DNA of 21,933 nucleotides, taken from NCBI GenBank assembly GCA_002422175.1, contig DITR01000161.1, positions 19,772-41,704 of the forward strand, given 5' to 3'. The stretch's first letter is position 1; each line of letters opens with the position of its first letter. The notes below the pieces were generated by a model. That model searched no databases and was not told where the DNA came from. It worked only from the letters and a program-made list of their open reading frames with translations. Origin of the DNA: Alcaligenaceae bacterium UBA6179 (GTDB lineage Bacteria; Pseudomonadota; Gammaproteobacteria; Burkholderiales; Burkholderiaceae_B). Below are positions 21,911 to 21,933 of this stretch, in pieces. A program made the position numbers and the translations under genes.

Positions 21911-21933
21911 GCGAAGGTGGCGAAATTGGTAGA
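21911..21933 (+). tRNA. tRNA-Leu, 5' end only (cut by window edge)
   Basis: The last 23 bases begin GCGAAGGTGGCGAAATTGGT, which is the acceptor stem 5' strand followed by the T8-G9-type junction and D-arm of bacterial leucine tRNAs. The anticodon lies beyond the window, so the isoacceptor is unknown. A -10-like hexamer TACAAT lies just upstream. The identity rests on close resemblance to known tRNA-Leu 5' halves; folding cannot be tested on the fragment. Confidence 0.85.

Noticed and set aside
21911..21933. tRNA-Leu as an integration site for a mobile element
   Set aside because: The gene is cut by the window edge. No integrase, direct repeat or composition shift is visible on this side.

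Overview
This window looks like a core chromosomal segment of a betaproteobacterium. The best guess is Burkholderiales, near Alcaligenaceae, with an unusually AT-leaning base composition (mid-40s percent GC by eye, not computed). The reasons are protein character and gene order: ribF-ileS-lspA next to coaBC and dut, purN beside a second RsmB/NOP-type methyltransferase, and dapC-dapD-dapE-prmB-yheS as one cluster. No phage, insertion sequence, CRISPR array, toxin system or other mobile DNA was seen. Coding density is very high; the longest stretch without a gene is 180 bases (11987-12166).

Layout. (1) 1-3057, plus strand: the 3' part of pqiA, then pqiB and pqiC, the three components of an intermembrane lipid transport bridge. 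(2) 9754 down to 3063, minus strand: ribF, ileS, lspA, coaBC, a DedA-family gene and dut, spaced by overlaps or gaps of at most 16 bases and so probably one operon. It covers flavin cofactors, isoleucyl-tRNA charging, lipoprotein maturation, coenzyme A, membrane lipid or potential homeostasis and dUTP removal. (3) 9804-15651, plus strand: purN and an rsmB-like gene overlap by four bases; after a 180-base regulatory gap come a membrane fatty-acid desaturase and uvrD, which also overlap by four bases. (4) 21838 down to 15671, minus strand: dapC, dapD, dapE (three consecutive steps of the succinylase route to diaminopimelate and lysine), then prmB and yheS, both acting on the ribosome. (5) The first 23 bases of a plus-strand tRNA-Leu gene at the right edge.

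The genes are mostly textbook housekeeping functions with intact catalytic motifs, and no undescribed multi-gene system was found. The points worth a second look are smaller: an FNR-like box overlapping the probable promoter of the oxygen-dependent desaturase; a desaturase C-terminal extension ending in a motif resembling ISL3-type transposase tails; a roughly 38-residue insertion in PurN; a DedA gene placed between coaBC and dut; a PqiA second half with no zinc-ribbon cysteines; and an A8 tract at the pqiA/pqiB junction that could in principle fuse the two proteins by slippage. Start codons were re-chosen for dedA, lspA, ileS and purN, where the longest open frame starts upstream of the likely true start.
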